The notes under the pieces are model-generated. The model was not told the origin of the DNA. It did not search any database and saw only the letters and a list, made by a program, of their open reading frames with translations. Shown in pieces: positions 9,410 to 17,220 of a DNA stretch of 37,868 nt (the stretch's first letter is position 1; every line of letters starts with the position of its first letter). Position numbers and translations under genes: made by a program. Source of the stretch: Alphaproteobacteria bacterium (GTDB lineage: Bacteria > Pseudomonadota > Alphaproteobacteria > GCA-2731375); NCBI GenBank assembly GCA_030746635.1, contig JASLMH010000027.1, forward strand, positions 1 to 37,868, written 5' to 3'.

Positions 9410-10180
9410 ATGGATTGGGAACTGATCGGGGAAAGCTGGCCGGTGCTGGTCGCCGCCATACCTGAGACCCTCGTTCTGGCGATATCGTCGCTGGCCATCG
9501 GCTTCGTGCTGGCGATCGGCATCGCCGTGCTTCGGTTGTCGGACAATCGGCTGGCCTGGGCCGCCGCCTATGGCTACGTCTATGTCTTCCGCTCGACGCC
9601 GTTGCTGGTGCAGATCTTCCTGATCTATTACGGCTCGGGCCAGTTCCGGCCGTTCTTCGAGGATATCGGCCTCTGGTACTTCCTGCGCGATCCGTGGTTC
9701 TGTGCCATCACCGCGCTGACCCTGAACACCGCCGCCTATGCCTCCGAGATCATCCGCGGCGGCATCCAATCGGTGCCCTGGGGCCAGCTCGAGGCGGCAC
9801 GGGCCTGCGGCATGTCCGGTTTGCTGCTGTTCCGGCGGATCATTTTCCCGATCGCCATTCGGCAAGCCCTGCCGGGCTACGGCAACGAGATCATCCTGAT
9901 GGTCAAGGCGACCTCGCTCGCCAGCACCATCACCATCCTGGAGGTCACCGGCGAGGCCAAGAAGATCATCGCCGCCACCTGGAGCCCGGTGGAGGTCTTC
10001 ATCATCGCCGGCGCCATCTATTTGGCCATCAACTTCGCCGTCACCCGGATCGTGCAGTGGGCCGAGGTCAGGCTGTCGCCGCAGCTCTACCGCGATCGGC
10101 CCTCCTGGTTCGCCCGCTTGACCGGCGCCGGCGCCGATACCGCGGGACGGTCGCCGGCGATCAGTGATCAGCTGCATTAG
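9410..10180 (+). CDS. Amino acid ABC transporter permease (HisM type)
   Basis: A 256-residue permease forming the second half of the transmembrane channel with the HisQ-like protein. It shows the family sequence 'YVYVFRSTPLLVQIFLIYYG' and the EAA loop 'VPWGQLEAARACGMSGLLLFRR'. The polar C-terminal tail after about residue 225 is slightly longer than usual. It closes the four-gene transporter cluster; the next gene starts 109 bp later. Confidence 0.93.
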   Translation: MDWELIGESWPVLVAAIPETLVLAISSLAIGFVLAIGIAVLRLSDNRLAWAAAYGYVYVFRSTPLLVQIFLIYYGSGQFRPFFEDIGLWYFLRDPWFCAITALTLNTAAYASEIIRGGIQSVPWGQLEAARACGMSGLLLFRRIIFPIAIRQALPGYGNEIILMVKATSLASTITILEVTGEAKKIIAATWSPVEVFIIAGAIYLAINFAVTRIVQWAEVRLSPQLYRDRPSWFARLTGAGADTAGRSPAISDQLH

Positions 10181-10289
10181 GGCGGCGGTGGCTTCGCGGG
10201 TCCGATGCCAATGCCGCCGGCAATTTGCTTTGGCGGCCGAGGGGCGGTCAAATGCTCCGACTTTGTCGATCGGCTAGAGTGGAACATCC

Positions 10290-11996
10290 ATGATTTACGA
10301 CTACATCATCGTCGGCGGCGGCTCGGCCGGTTCGGTACTGGCCAACCGCCTCACCGCCCGCGGCGCCAACCAAGTGCTGTTGTGCGAGGCCGGTCAGGAT
10401 ACGCCGCATGGCAAGGTGCCGGAAGTGATCCTGGACAGCTATCCCGGCACCGCCTATCTGGACAGCCGGTTCATCTGGAACGACTTGAAGGTCACCACCG
10501 AGGTGATCTCCCACAACCGACCGGACCAGGACCGCCCGCCCCTGCGCAAGTACGAGCAGGCCCGTGTGCTGGGCGGCGGCTCGTCGATCAATGGCCAACT
10601 GGCCAACCGCGGCGCCCCGACCGACTACGACGAATGGGCCGCGCGGGGGGCGGCGGGCTGGCATTGGGATGCCGTGCTGCCCTATTTCAAGAAGGTCGAG
10701 CGCGATATGGACTTCGACGGTCCCTATCACGGTGACAGTGGCCGCATCCCGGTGCGCCGCATCATGCCCGATCTGTGGAACGCGCACGCCACGGCGGTAG
10801 GCGCGGCCTTCGATCAGGCCGGCTACGACTACCTGCCCGACCAGAACGGCGAGTTCCGCGACGGCTATTTCCCGATCACCATCTCCAACGCCTACGAACG
10901 CCGGGTCTCCTCGGCCATCGGCTATCTCGATCCCGGCACCCGGTTGCGCGACAACCTCTCGATCTCGACAAACACCCGGGTTAGGGAATTGCTGTTCGAA
11001 GGCAGCCGCTGCGTCGGCGTCAAGGCCCTGGTCGGCGGCCGGGAGGAGGAGTTTCGCGGCAACGAGATCATTCTCTCATCCGGCGCCATCCACTCGCCGG
11101 CGCACCTGCTGCGGGCCGGCATCGGCCCGGCCATGGCCCTGGGCGAAATGGGCATCCCGGTGCTGGCCAACCTGGCCGGTGTCGGCCAGGGCCTGATGGA
11201 TCATCCCTCGGTGGCCGTCGCCTCGTTCGTCAAGCCGCACGCCCGGGTCAACGACCATACCCGCCGGCACATGCTGGTCGGCCTGCGCTATTCCTCTGAT
11301 ATCGAGGGCGCGCCGCGGGGCGATATGTTCGTGGCGGTGGCCAGCAAATCCTCCTGGCATGCGGTCGGCGAACAGATCGCCTCGATGGTCGTCTTCGTCA
11401 ACAAGACCTATTCGGAAACCGGCCAGGTCAAATTGGCCTCGGCCGACTGGCGTGACGAGCCGGAGGTGGAGTTCAACCTGCTCTCGGACCGGCGCGATCT
11501 CGACCGCCTGATGGAAAGCGTCAGGAAGATGGCCGCCCTGCACGCCCTGCCGGTGCTGCGGGGCGTGACCTCCGATCCGTTCCCGGCCAGCTACAGCGAC
11601 AAGGTCCGCCAGGTCGGCCTGGTCAACCAGCGCAACAAACTGCTGACCGGCTTCATGGCGAAACTGCTCGATGGTCCCGACACACTGCGCCGTTACCTGA
11701 TCGAGAAGCTGATCATGGAGGACTTCAGCCTTGACGACGTGCTGCGCGACGATGGCGCCCTGGAAACCTTCGTACGCAAGGCGGCGGTCGGCGTCTGGCA
11801 TGCCTCGTGCAGTTGTCGCATGGGTGCCGACGACGACCCGAAGGCGGTGACCGACACCACCGGCCGGGTCCGGGGGATCGGCAACCTCCGCGTGGTCGAC
11901 GCCTCGATCTTCCCCGTCGTGCCCTGCGCCAACACCAACTTCCCGACCCTGATGACGGCGGAGAAGATCGCCGACGGGATCTTGGCTGGGGACTAA
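10290..11996 (+). CDS. GMC family FAD-dependent oxidoreductase
   Basis: A 568-residue flavoprotein of the glucose-methanol-choline family, which oxidises alcohols or related hydroxy compounds. The FAD dinucleotide fold is at residues 2-21 ('YDYIIVGGGSAGSVLANRL'), the second FAD-contact motif is 'RVLGGGSSINGQL', and the catalytic pair is His504 (in 'GVWHASCSCRMG') and Asn550 (in 'CANTNFPTLM'). No signal peptide is visible, so it should be cytoplasmic. The gene follows the ABC transporter by 109 bp. Its 3' end is duplicated in decayed form at 14254-14379. Length is normal (530-570); the substrate is unknown. Confidence 0.93.
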   Translation: MIYDYIIVGGGSAGSVLANRLTARGANQVLLCEAGQDTPHGKVPEVILDSYPGTAYLDSRFIWNDLKVTTEVISHNRPDQDRPPLRKYEQARVLGGGSSINGQLANRGAPTDYDEWAARGAAGWHWDAVLPYFKKVERDMDFDGPYHGDSGRIPVRRIMPDLWNAHATAVGAAFDQAGYDYLPDQNGEFRDGYFPITISNAYERRVSSAIGYLDPGTRLRDNLSISTNTRVRELLFEGSRCVGVKALVGGREEEFRGNEIILSSGAIHSPAHLLRAGIGPAMALGEMGIPVLANLAGVGQGLMDHPSVAVASFVKPHARVNDHTRRHMLVGLRYSSDIEGAPRGDMFVAVASKSSWHAVGEQIASMVVFVNKTYSETGQVKLASADWRDEPEVEFNLLSDRRDLDRLMESVRKMAALHALPVLRGVTSDPFPASYSDKVRQVGLVNQRNKLLTGFMAKLLDGPDTLRRYLIEKLIMEDFSLDDVLRDDGALETFVRKAAVGVWHASCSCRMGADDDPKAVTDTTGRVRGIGNLRVVDASIFPVVPCANTNFPTLMTAEKIADGILAGD

Positions 11997-12027
11997 CGCG
12001 GCGACCGGCGGGGCGGGGCCATGCGGG

Positions 12028-12834
12028 CTAATCGCTTGGCGGCGTTTCCAACGCCGGCAACCGGTAACGGTCCTGTGGGTCGTCCCAACCCTTGAAATTC
12101 GGCGCGCGCTTTTCCGCGAACGCGGCCCGGGACTCCATGCGGTCGCTTTTCGCGCCATGTTCGTGCAATGCCGCCGCCAGCCGTTCGAACGCCGGTCCCA
12201 CCGCCGGGCGTATCTGCCGCATCATGTGCACGGTGTTGACCCGCGATGCCGGCGGCAGCGTCAACAGATGCTCGGCCATTTCCAGGGCGCAGGGGATCAA
12301 CTCCTCGCCCGGCGCCAGTCGGTTGAGGAAGCCGATCTCGTAGAACCGTTGCGCGGTGAACCGGAAGCCCAGGGCCATTTCCATGGCGATCGGGAAGGGC
12401 AGGTTGGCGACATGGCCGTGGTCGTAACCGCCCAGTAGCCAGCGCTTGGCCTCCGAGATCTCGAACACCGCCTCCGGCACGGCGATGCGCAGATCGGTGC
12501 GCTCGACCAGCATGAAGCCGCCGCCCATGGCGAAGCCGTTGATCGCGGCGATCACCGGTTTTTCCAGCGCGCCCGACCTGAAGGGGTCTTCCTCCGCCAG
12601 CCGCCGGCCGCCGGGCGCGCCGTCCTGCAGCGACTCCTTCATGTCCTCGCCGGCGCAGAATCCCCGGCCCGCGCCGGTCAGGATCGCCACTTCCAGCGTC
12701 TCGTCCCGTCGGAAGGCGCTCCAGGTTTTCGCCAGCTCGGTGCGCATGTCGTGGTTCAGGGCGTTCAACCGCTCCGGGCGGTTCATCCTGACCACGAGGA
12801 TCTGTCCGTGGCGCTCGGTCTCTACGACAGCCAT
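12028..12834 (-). CDS. Enoyl-CoA hydratase/isomerase (crotonase) family protein
   Basis: A 268-residue crotonase-fold protein. Oxyanion-hole segments are visible as 'GAGRGFCAGEDMKE' (about residues 55-68) and 'INGFAMGGGFMLVERTDLR' (about 99-117). The active-site region reads 'AVFEISEAKRWLLGGYDHG', with a Glu in the place of the first catalytic Glu of enoyl-CoA hydratase, but the second acid is not obvious, so the reaction may be isomerase- or dehydratase-like. ATG 12834 is preceded by GGAGAGGA. It is convergent with the GMC gene and divergent from the CoA-transferase gene at 13000. Pairing of a crotonase with a class III CoA-transferase recalls CaiD/CaiB, but I would not assign carnitine as substrate. 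Confidence 0.88.
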   Translation of the reverse strand: MAVVETERHGQILVVRMNRPERLNALNHDMRTELAKTWSAFRRDETLEVAILTGAGRGFCAGEDMKESLQDGAPGGRRLAEEDPFRSGALEKPVIAAINGFAMGGGFMLVERTDLRIAVPEAVFEISEAKRWLLGGYDHGHVANLPFPIAMEMALGFRFTAQRFYEIGFLNRLAPGEELIPCALEMAEHLLTLPPASRVNTVHMMRQIRPAVGPAFERLAAALHEHGAKSDRMESRAAFAEKRAPNFKGWDDPQDRYRLPALETPPSD

Positions 12835-12999
12835 CGATGGTTCCTCTCCGGTTTTCGCGCTGAACGGCGAGTGTGCCGCATCCGGTGCGAGAATAGCCCG
12901 CGAGGCGCCGGGGACAAGCTTGCCCCGACCTTGCGTTGCCCCAAGGGCCGGCCAGGGAATAGTCTTGGATTTCCGAATCCTGGCGAGAGAAACCAAGCG

Positions 13000-14211
13000 A
13001 TGGCTGACCGACCTGGGCCTCTGACCGGTGTCAGGGCCGTGACCTGCTCGACCGCACAGGCCGGGACGGTACCGTATATGCTGATGGCGGATCTCGGCGC
13101 CGAGGTCATCAAGATCGAGGTGCCCGAAGGCGGCGACCCATCGCGAAACGCCGGCGAACTGCGGGATGGCATCAGCTCGTACTTCGAGACCAACAACCGC
13201 GGCGTCAAGAGCCTGACCCTGAACCTCAAGTCCGAGGAGGGTCGCGACATCCTCCACCGGCTGGTCGCGCGGGCCGACGTCTTTGGCCAAAACTTCCGCC
13301 CCGGCGCGGCCGAAAGGCACGGCTTCGGCTACGAGGACCTGCGCAGGATCAATCCGGCCCTGGTCTACGTCTCCATCTCCGGCTACGGACCGGGCGGGCC
13401 GCACGCCGAACTGCCGGGCACCGATGCGGTCGGCCAAGCCCTGGGCGGCGTGGCCGAGGCCTTCGCCGTGCCGGGCCGGACCATGCGCACCGGCGTGGTC
13501 TCGGTGGCGGATGAATCCTGCGCGATCCTGACCTTCGGCGGCCTGCTGGCGGCGCTCTTGCACGCCAAGAACACCGGCGTCGGCCAAAAGGTCGAGACCT
13601 CGCTGGTCGGCGGCGTCGTGCGCCTGATGGGCTGGACACTGGCCACCACGATGTGGCGAAACGCCAATCCGATCACCGGCGCCCGCATCAACGGCACCCG
13701 CGAGCGACCGGGCATCGCGGCCACCTTCGCCGACCGCGATGGCAAGCCCCTGGTGTTTCAATTGGGCCACCGGGACTGGCGGCCGGCCATGCAGGCGTTG
13801 GGTTTCCTGCCGGTACTGCAGGAACGAGGGGCCGACGATCTTGGGCTCGCCCTGGTCTCCGAGGAGATGAAGGACAGGATCCTGGATACCCTGGGCGAGC
13901 TGTTCGCCGGCGATGGCCGCGACCGCTGGATCGAGACCCTGCGCGCCGCCGGCATGGTCGCCGCACCCGTCAACACCCTGCTCGAGGCCTCGAACGACCC
14001 GGACGTACTCGCCAACGGCTATGTCACGGAAGTCGAATACCCCGAGATCGGCGAGACCCTCAAGGTGCACGGCTCGCCCTGGCGGTTTTCGGAAACCCCG
14101 GCCAGGACCGGGGTGGCGCCGAAACTCGGCGAGCACAACGACGAAATCCTCTCCGGCCTCGGCTTTGGCGAGGCGGAGATCGCCGGGCTGCGGGCGCGCG
14201 AGGTGATCTGA
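13000..14211 (+). CDS. Class III CoA-transferase (CaiB/BaiF family)
   Basis: A 403-residue protein that moves CoA between acyl-CoA and free acids. Typical features are the N-terminal 'VPYMLMADLGAEVIKIEVPE' (about residues 24-43), 'FETNNRGVKSLTLNLKSEEG', 'VYVSISGYGPGGPHAELPGTD' with the likely catalytic Asp142, and 'AAGMVAAPVNTLLEASNDPDV' near the C-terminus. The ATG at 13000 fits the usual start position; upstream is 'GGCGAGAGAAACC', a modest ribosome site. A 165-bp region separates it from the divergent crotonase gene. Together with the downstream mutase genes it suggests activation and rearrangement of a carboxylic acid as CoA thioester. Confidence 0.92.
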   Translation: MADRPGPLTGVRAVTCSTAQAGTVPYMLMADLGAEVIKIEVPEGGDPSRNAGELRDGISSYFETNNRGVKSLTLNLKSEEGRDILHRLVARADVFGQNFRPGAAERHGFGYEDLRRINPALVYVSISGYGPGGPHAELPGTDAVGQALGGVAEAFAVPGRTMRTGVVSVADESCAILTFGGLLAALLHAKNTGVGQKVETSLVGGVVRLMGWTLATTMWRNANPITGARINGTRERPGIAATFADRDGKPLVFQLGHRDWRPAMQALGFLPVLQERGADDLGLALVSEEMKDRILDTLGELFAGDGRDRWIETLRAAGMVAAPVNTLLEASNDPDVLANGYVTEVEYPEIGETLKVHGSPWRFSETPARTGVAPKLGEHNDEILSGLGFGEAEIAGLRAREVI

Positions 14212-14253
14212 GCGCGGCCCCGGCGACGATTTCGAGAACGACCCAGCACGGAA

Positions 14254-14379
14254 GGGGGCGTGGGCAACCTCCGCATGGTCGACGCCTCGATCTTCCCCGT
14301 CGTGCCCTGCGCCAACACCAACTTCCTGACCCTGATGGCGGCGGAGAAGATCGCAGACGGGATTCTTGACGGTCTTTGA
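14254..14379 (+). pseudogene. Fossil 3' end of a GMC oxidoreductase gene (duplicate of 11880-11996)
   Basis: Bases 14263-14363 match 11880-11980 of the intact GMC gene at 97 of 101 positions, and the frame continues to a stop at 14377-14379. The encoded tail 'VDASIFPVVPCANTNFLTLM' keeps the catalytic Asn region, but nothing resembling the FAD-binding part lies upstream, where the CoA-transferase gene ends at 14211. Three of the four base differences change an amino acid (V to M, P to L, T to A), which fits loss of selection. It is either what is left of a second GMC gene replaced by the crotonase/CoA-transferase pair, or a short duplication. Confidence 0.85.
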
Positions 14380-14541
14380 AACGTGGGCGGGTGGGCGGGA
14401 TCAGCGCCGACGTGCACCGGCTGCGATCGCTGATTTCAGCGAACGACCGAGCCCGATTCTCCACTGACCTCGATCAAAACCGCCGTTCGCCGTACTATGG
14501 TCCTCCATCGGGAACCGGGCCATCGCCAGGAGGCGGGATCC

Positions 14542-16206
14542 ATGGACCAACGCCACGAGCGTAGCGAAATGCAACAGGCCAAGGAGCGTTGGGAGGAAGA
14601 ACGGCTTCGCCCGGCGTTGGATCGTGTCGAGCGGGCGGCCATGCCGTCCGATTTGAGCCAGCAGCGGCTCTACACGCCGCTTGACGACGCGGGTCGCGAC
14701 TATCCGGGCGATCTTGGCTTTCCGGGCGACTATCCTTACACCCGCGGCATCTATCCCTCGATGTACCAGGGCCGGCTTTGGACGATGCGCCAGTATGCGG
14801 GCTTCGGTTCGCCGGAGGAGACCCACGAGCGCTTCGCCTACCTGCTCGGCCAGGGCCAGGGCGGGCTGTTGGTCGCCTTCGATTTGCCGACCCAACTGGG
14901 TTTCGATTCCGACGATCCACGCGCCAAGGGCGAGGTCGGCGTGGTCGGCGTCGCCGTCGATTCCCTAGCCGACATGGAGACCATCTTCGGCGGCCTGCCG
15001 CTGGAGCAGGCGAGCCCCTCGTTGACCATGAACTCGGCCGCGACGGTGGCGCTGGCCATGTACGTGGCGGTCGCCGAGCAGGAAGGCGTGCCGGCGGCGC
15101 GCATCAACGGCACCACCCAGAACGACATCCTCAAGGAGTTCATCGCCCGCGGCACCTACATCTTTCCGCCGCGCCCATCGATGCGGCTCACTGTCGATCT
15201 GATCGAATACTGCACCGCCCACCTGCCGCGCTGGAACGTCATGAACATCTGCGGCTATCACGTGCGCGAGGCCGGTTCGACCCTGGTGCAGGAGGTCGCC
15301 TTCGCGTTGGCCAACGCGATCACCTATATCGAGGCCTGCCTGGAGCGCGGGCTGGAGATCGACGCCTTCGCGCCCCGCCTTGCCTTCAACTTCAATGCCA
15401 CCTGCAATCTGTTCCAGGAGGCGGCCAAGTACCGTGCCGCGCGGCGGCTATGGGCGCGGCTGCTGCGCGAGCGCTTCGGCGCGCAAGAGCCGGCCTCGTG
15501 GATGTGGCGGGCGGGCGCCGGTTCGGCCGGCAGCACGCTGACCGCGCAGCAGCCCGAGAACAACATCGTCCGTGTCGCCCTGCAGGCGCTGGCCGGGATT
15601 CTGGGCGGGGTGCAGTCCTTCCACACCGCCGCCTATGACGAGGCGCTGGCCCTGCCGTCCGAGCATTCGGCCCTGCTGGCCCTGCGCACGCAGCAGGTGC
15701 TGGCGCATGAGAGCGGCGCCGCCGAGGTAATCGATCCGCTGGGCGGCTCCTACTATGTGGAGAGCTTGACCGATCAAATCGAGACGGAAGTGAACCGCTA
15801 TATCGCCCGGATCGAAGCCGAAGGCGGTATGCTGAAGGCGATCGACGAGGGCCGCGCGCAGACCGAGATCGCGCAATCCGCCTATGCCTATCAGCAACAG
15901 ATCGAAACGCAGGAGCGCACCGTCGTCGGCGTCAATCGCTTCGAGGACGACGACGACCCGGCGATCGAGCTGCATCGGCCCCGGCCCGAGGTCGTGGAGG
16001 CGCAGATCGCCAAGCTGCAAAGCCTGCGCCGCGAGCGCGACAATGCCGCCGTGCGCGGCGCCCTTGCCGCCCTGGAGGGCGAAGCGCGCGGCGATGGCAA
16101 CCTGATGTACCCGATCCTGGAAGCGGTGCGGGCCTATGCCACGATCGGCGAGATCTGCGCCGTGCTGCGCGACGTCTTCGGCGAATACCGGGCCGCGTCG
16201 TTCTGA
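14542..16206 (+). CDS. Acyl-CoA mutase large subunit, methylmalonyl-CoA mutase type (catalytic subunit without B12 domain)
   Basis: A 554-residue TIM-barrel subunit of a coenzyme B12-dependent carbon-skeleton mutase. The substrate-pocket residues of methylmalonyl-CoA mutase are conserved at matching spacing: Tyr85 in 'TMRQYAGFG', Arg203 in 'EFIARGTYIFPP' and His240 in 'CGYHVREAG' (Tyr89, Arg207 and His244 in the Propionibacterium enzyme). Isobutyryl- and 2-hydroxyisobutyryl-CoA mutases carry Phe or Ile at the Tyr position. The cobalamin domain is absent and encoded by the next gene, an architecture common in archaea and rare next to the fused 700-residue enzyme usual in alphaproteobacteria. 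Start ATG 14542 follows AGGAGG at 14529-14534. Likely reaction: (R)-methylmalonyl-CoA to succinyl-CoA. Confidence 0.92.
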   Translation: MDQRHERSEMQQAKERWEEERLRPALDRVERAAMPSDLSQQRLYTPLDDAGRDYPGDLGFPGDYPYTRGIYPSMYQGRLWTMRQYAGFGSPEETHERFAYLLGQGQGGLLVAFDLPTQLGFDSDDPRAKGEVGVVGVAVDSLADMETIFGGLPLEQASPSLTMNSAATVALAMYVAVAEQEGVPAARINGTTQNDILKEFIARGTYIFPPRPSMRLTVDLIEYCTAHLPRWNVMNICGYHVREAGSTLVQEVAFALANAITYIEACLERGLEIDAFAPRLAFNFNATCNLFQEAAKYRAARRLWARLLRERFGAQEPASWMWRAGAGSAGSTLTAQQPENNIVRVALQALAGILGGVQSFHTAAYDEALALPSEHSALLALRTQQVLAHESGAAEVIDPLGGSYYVESLTDQIETEVNRYIARIEAEGGMLKAIDEGRAQTEIAQSAYAYQQQIETQERTVVGVNRFEDDDDPAIELHRPRPEVVEAQIAKLQSLRRERDNAAVRGALAALEGEARGDGNLMYPILEAVRAYATIGEICAVLRDVFGEYRAASF

Positions 16207-16211
16207 CGGCC

Positions 16212-16619
16212 ATGGCCGCCGTGCGCACCACCCCGATCCGCGTGCTGGTCGCCAAGCCGGGCCTGGACGGGCACGACCGGGGCGCCAAGGTGTTGGCCCA
16301 CGCCATGCGCGATGCCGGCATGGAGGTGATCTATACCGGGCTGCGCCAGACGCCGGCGACGATCGTCGACATCGCGGTCGAGGAGGACGTGGACGTGGTC
16401 TGCGTCAGCGTGCTGTCGGGCGCGCACAACATGCTCTTCGCCGAGATCATGGAGGGCCTGCGCGCCCGGGCGGCGGGCGATATCCCGGTCCTGGGCGGCG
16501 GCGTGATCCCCGACCAGGACATCGCGCTGTTGAAGCAGATGGGGGTGCGCGAGGTGTTCACCCCCGGCGCCTCGCTGACCGCGATCACCGGCTACATCCG
16601 GGACCTGGTATCGGCCTGA
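16212..16619 (+). CDS. Acyl-CoA mutase small subunit, cobalamin-binding
   Basis: A 135-residue B12-binding domain protein that partners the catalytic subunit encoded 5 bp upstream. The base-off/His-on motif D-x-H-x-x-G is at residues 19-24 within 'VAKPGLDGHDRGAKVL'; 'VCVSVLSGAHN' and 'PVLGGGVIPDQD' supply the other conserved loops of the Rossmann-like fold. The length matches free-standing small subunits (130-140). No MeaB/ArgK chaperone or epimerase gene is present in this window, so these must be encoded elsewhere. Confidence 0.95.
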   Translation: MAAVRTTPIRVLVAKPGLDGHDRGAKVLAHAMRDAGMEVIYTGLRQTPATIVDIAVEEDVDVVCVSVLSGAHNMLFAEIMEGLRARAAGDIPVLGGGVIPDQDIALLKQMGVREVFTPGASLTAITGYIRDLVSA

Positions 16620-16974
16620 GCCGAAGCGCCGGTATTGTTGGCAATTGGGGCGCGCCAACGCGCATTGTCGCGCCCAAGATCAATCAAGGTAAGTGGAAAT
16701 GGTGCCGCCAGGGAGACTCGAACTCCCACGTCCGCAAGGACAACAGATTTTGAGTCCCCCAGGGCCATTATTCTGGGTATTGCCGGAAGGCGGGATTTGC
16801 TGGGATATTCAGGGATTTAGTGGGATATTTCGACTCTACCTGGCATGGAAATGTTGCTGGAACATTCTGCCGTTTTCCATGCACGATTCACCAGGAAGTC
16901 ACCAGAAAATTCCGCGCTTTGCGGAGCCCCCGGCATTGCGTTTGCTGGTCTATCCAATTGGGTTATTCGGCCGC
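16620..16974. other. Gene-free stretch with tRNA-derived repeat
   Basis: This interval follows the mutase small-subunit gene and contains the 57-bp tRNA-Leu copy at 16700-16756. After that copy the DNA is visibly less GC-rich than the neighbours, with a short repeated word (TGGGATATT, twice near 16801-16830). Short open frames across it look like antisense readings of the tRNA copy, not genes. I read it as the outer end of a decayed integrative element. Confidence 0.6.
16700..16756 (-). repeat. att-like direct repeat: partial copy of tRNA-Leu 3' part
   Basis: These 57 bases equal 18745-18801 except for one base (G at 16707, C at 18752). They cover the tRNA-Leu(CAA) from the anticodon loop through the variable arm and T arm to CCA, but the 5' half is missing. 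The same orientation and the location about 2 kb from the intact tRNA fit an attachment-site duplicate made by a tyrosine recombinase. Confidence 0.85.
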
Positions 16975-17220
16975 CTATTCCAACTGACCAAAATCTTCGG
17001 TGTGCACTAAGTGAAAGACCTCATTTGCCACGAAAAACCGGGGCCGCCCACTAAGCCCCAATTCCATAACGATGTTCAATTCCTGAAGCTTTTCAACTGT
17101 CTTCTTGGCGCTGGGCGCCGGCACCTCGTCAGTGTGGATGCCGGCTACAGGGTTCCCGCAGTGGATGCTGTTTTCGGTGGTCATTGCTGGCGAACATCCC
17201 TTTTCGGGACATCGGCTCAC
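16975..17220 (-). CDS. Small hypothetical protein overlapping the CMD gene
   Basis: An 81-residue frame whose ATG (17220) overlaps the stop of the upstream CMD gene by the 4-bp ATGA pattern, which suggests coupling. A second ATG at 17184, behind AAAAGGGA, would give 69 residues. The sequence is mixed polar/hydrophobic ('VEKLQELNIVMELGLSGRPR', 'FFVANEVFHLVHTEDFGQLE') with no membrane segment or motif that I recognise. Coding status is uncertain because the region belongs to a decayed element; the overlap is the main evidence. Confidence 0.42.
   Translation of the reverse strand: MSRCPEKGCSPAMTTENSIHCGNPVAGIHTDEVPAPSAKKTVEKLQELNIVMELGLSGRPRFFVANEVFHLVHTEDFGQLE

Noticed and set aside
12835-14136. 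N-terminal extension of the crotonase gene to 702 codons
   Set aside because: The upstream part is antisense to the CoA-transferase gene; the GGAGAGGA site and family length place the start at 12834.
12028-14211. Assignment of the crotonase and CoA-transferase as carnitine genes (caiD/caiB)
   Set aside because: The families match, but caiA, caiC and caiT-type genes are absent and no diagnostic residues were identified.
16635-17010. Plus-strand small frames across the tRNA copy ('GAARETRTPTSARTTDFES' type)
   Set aside because: These are well-known false proteins read from antisense tRNA sequence.
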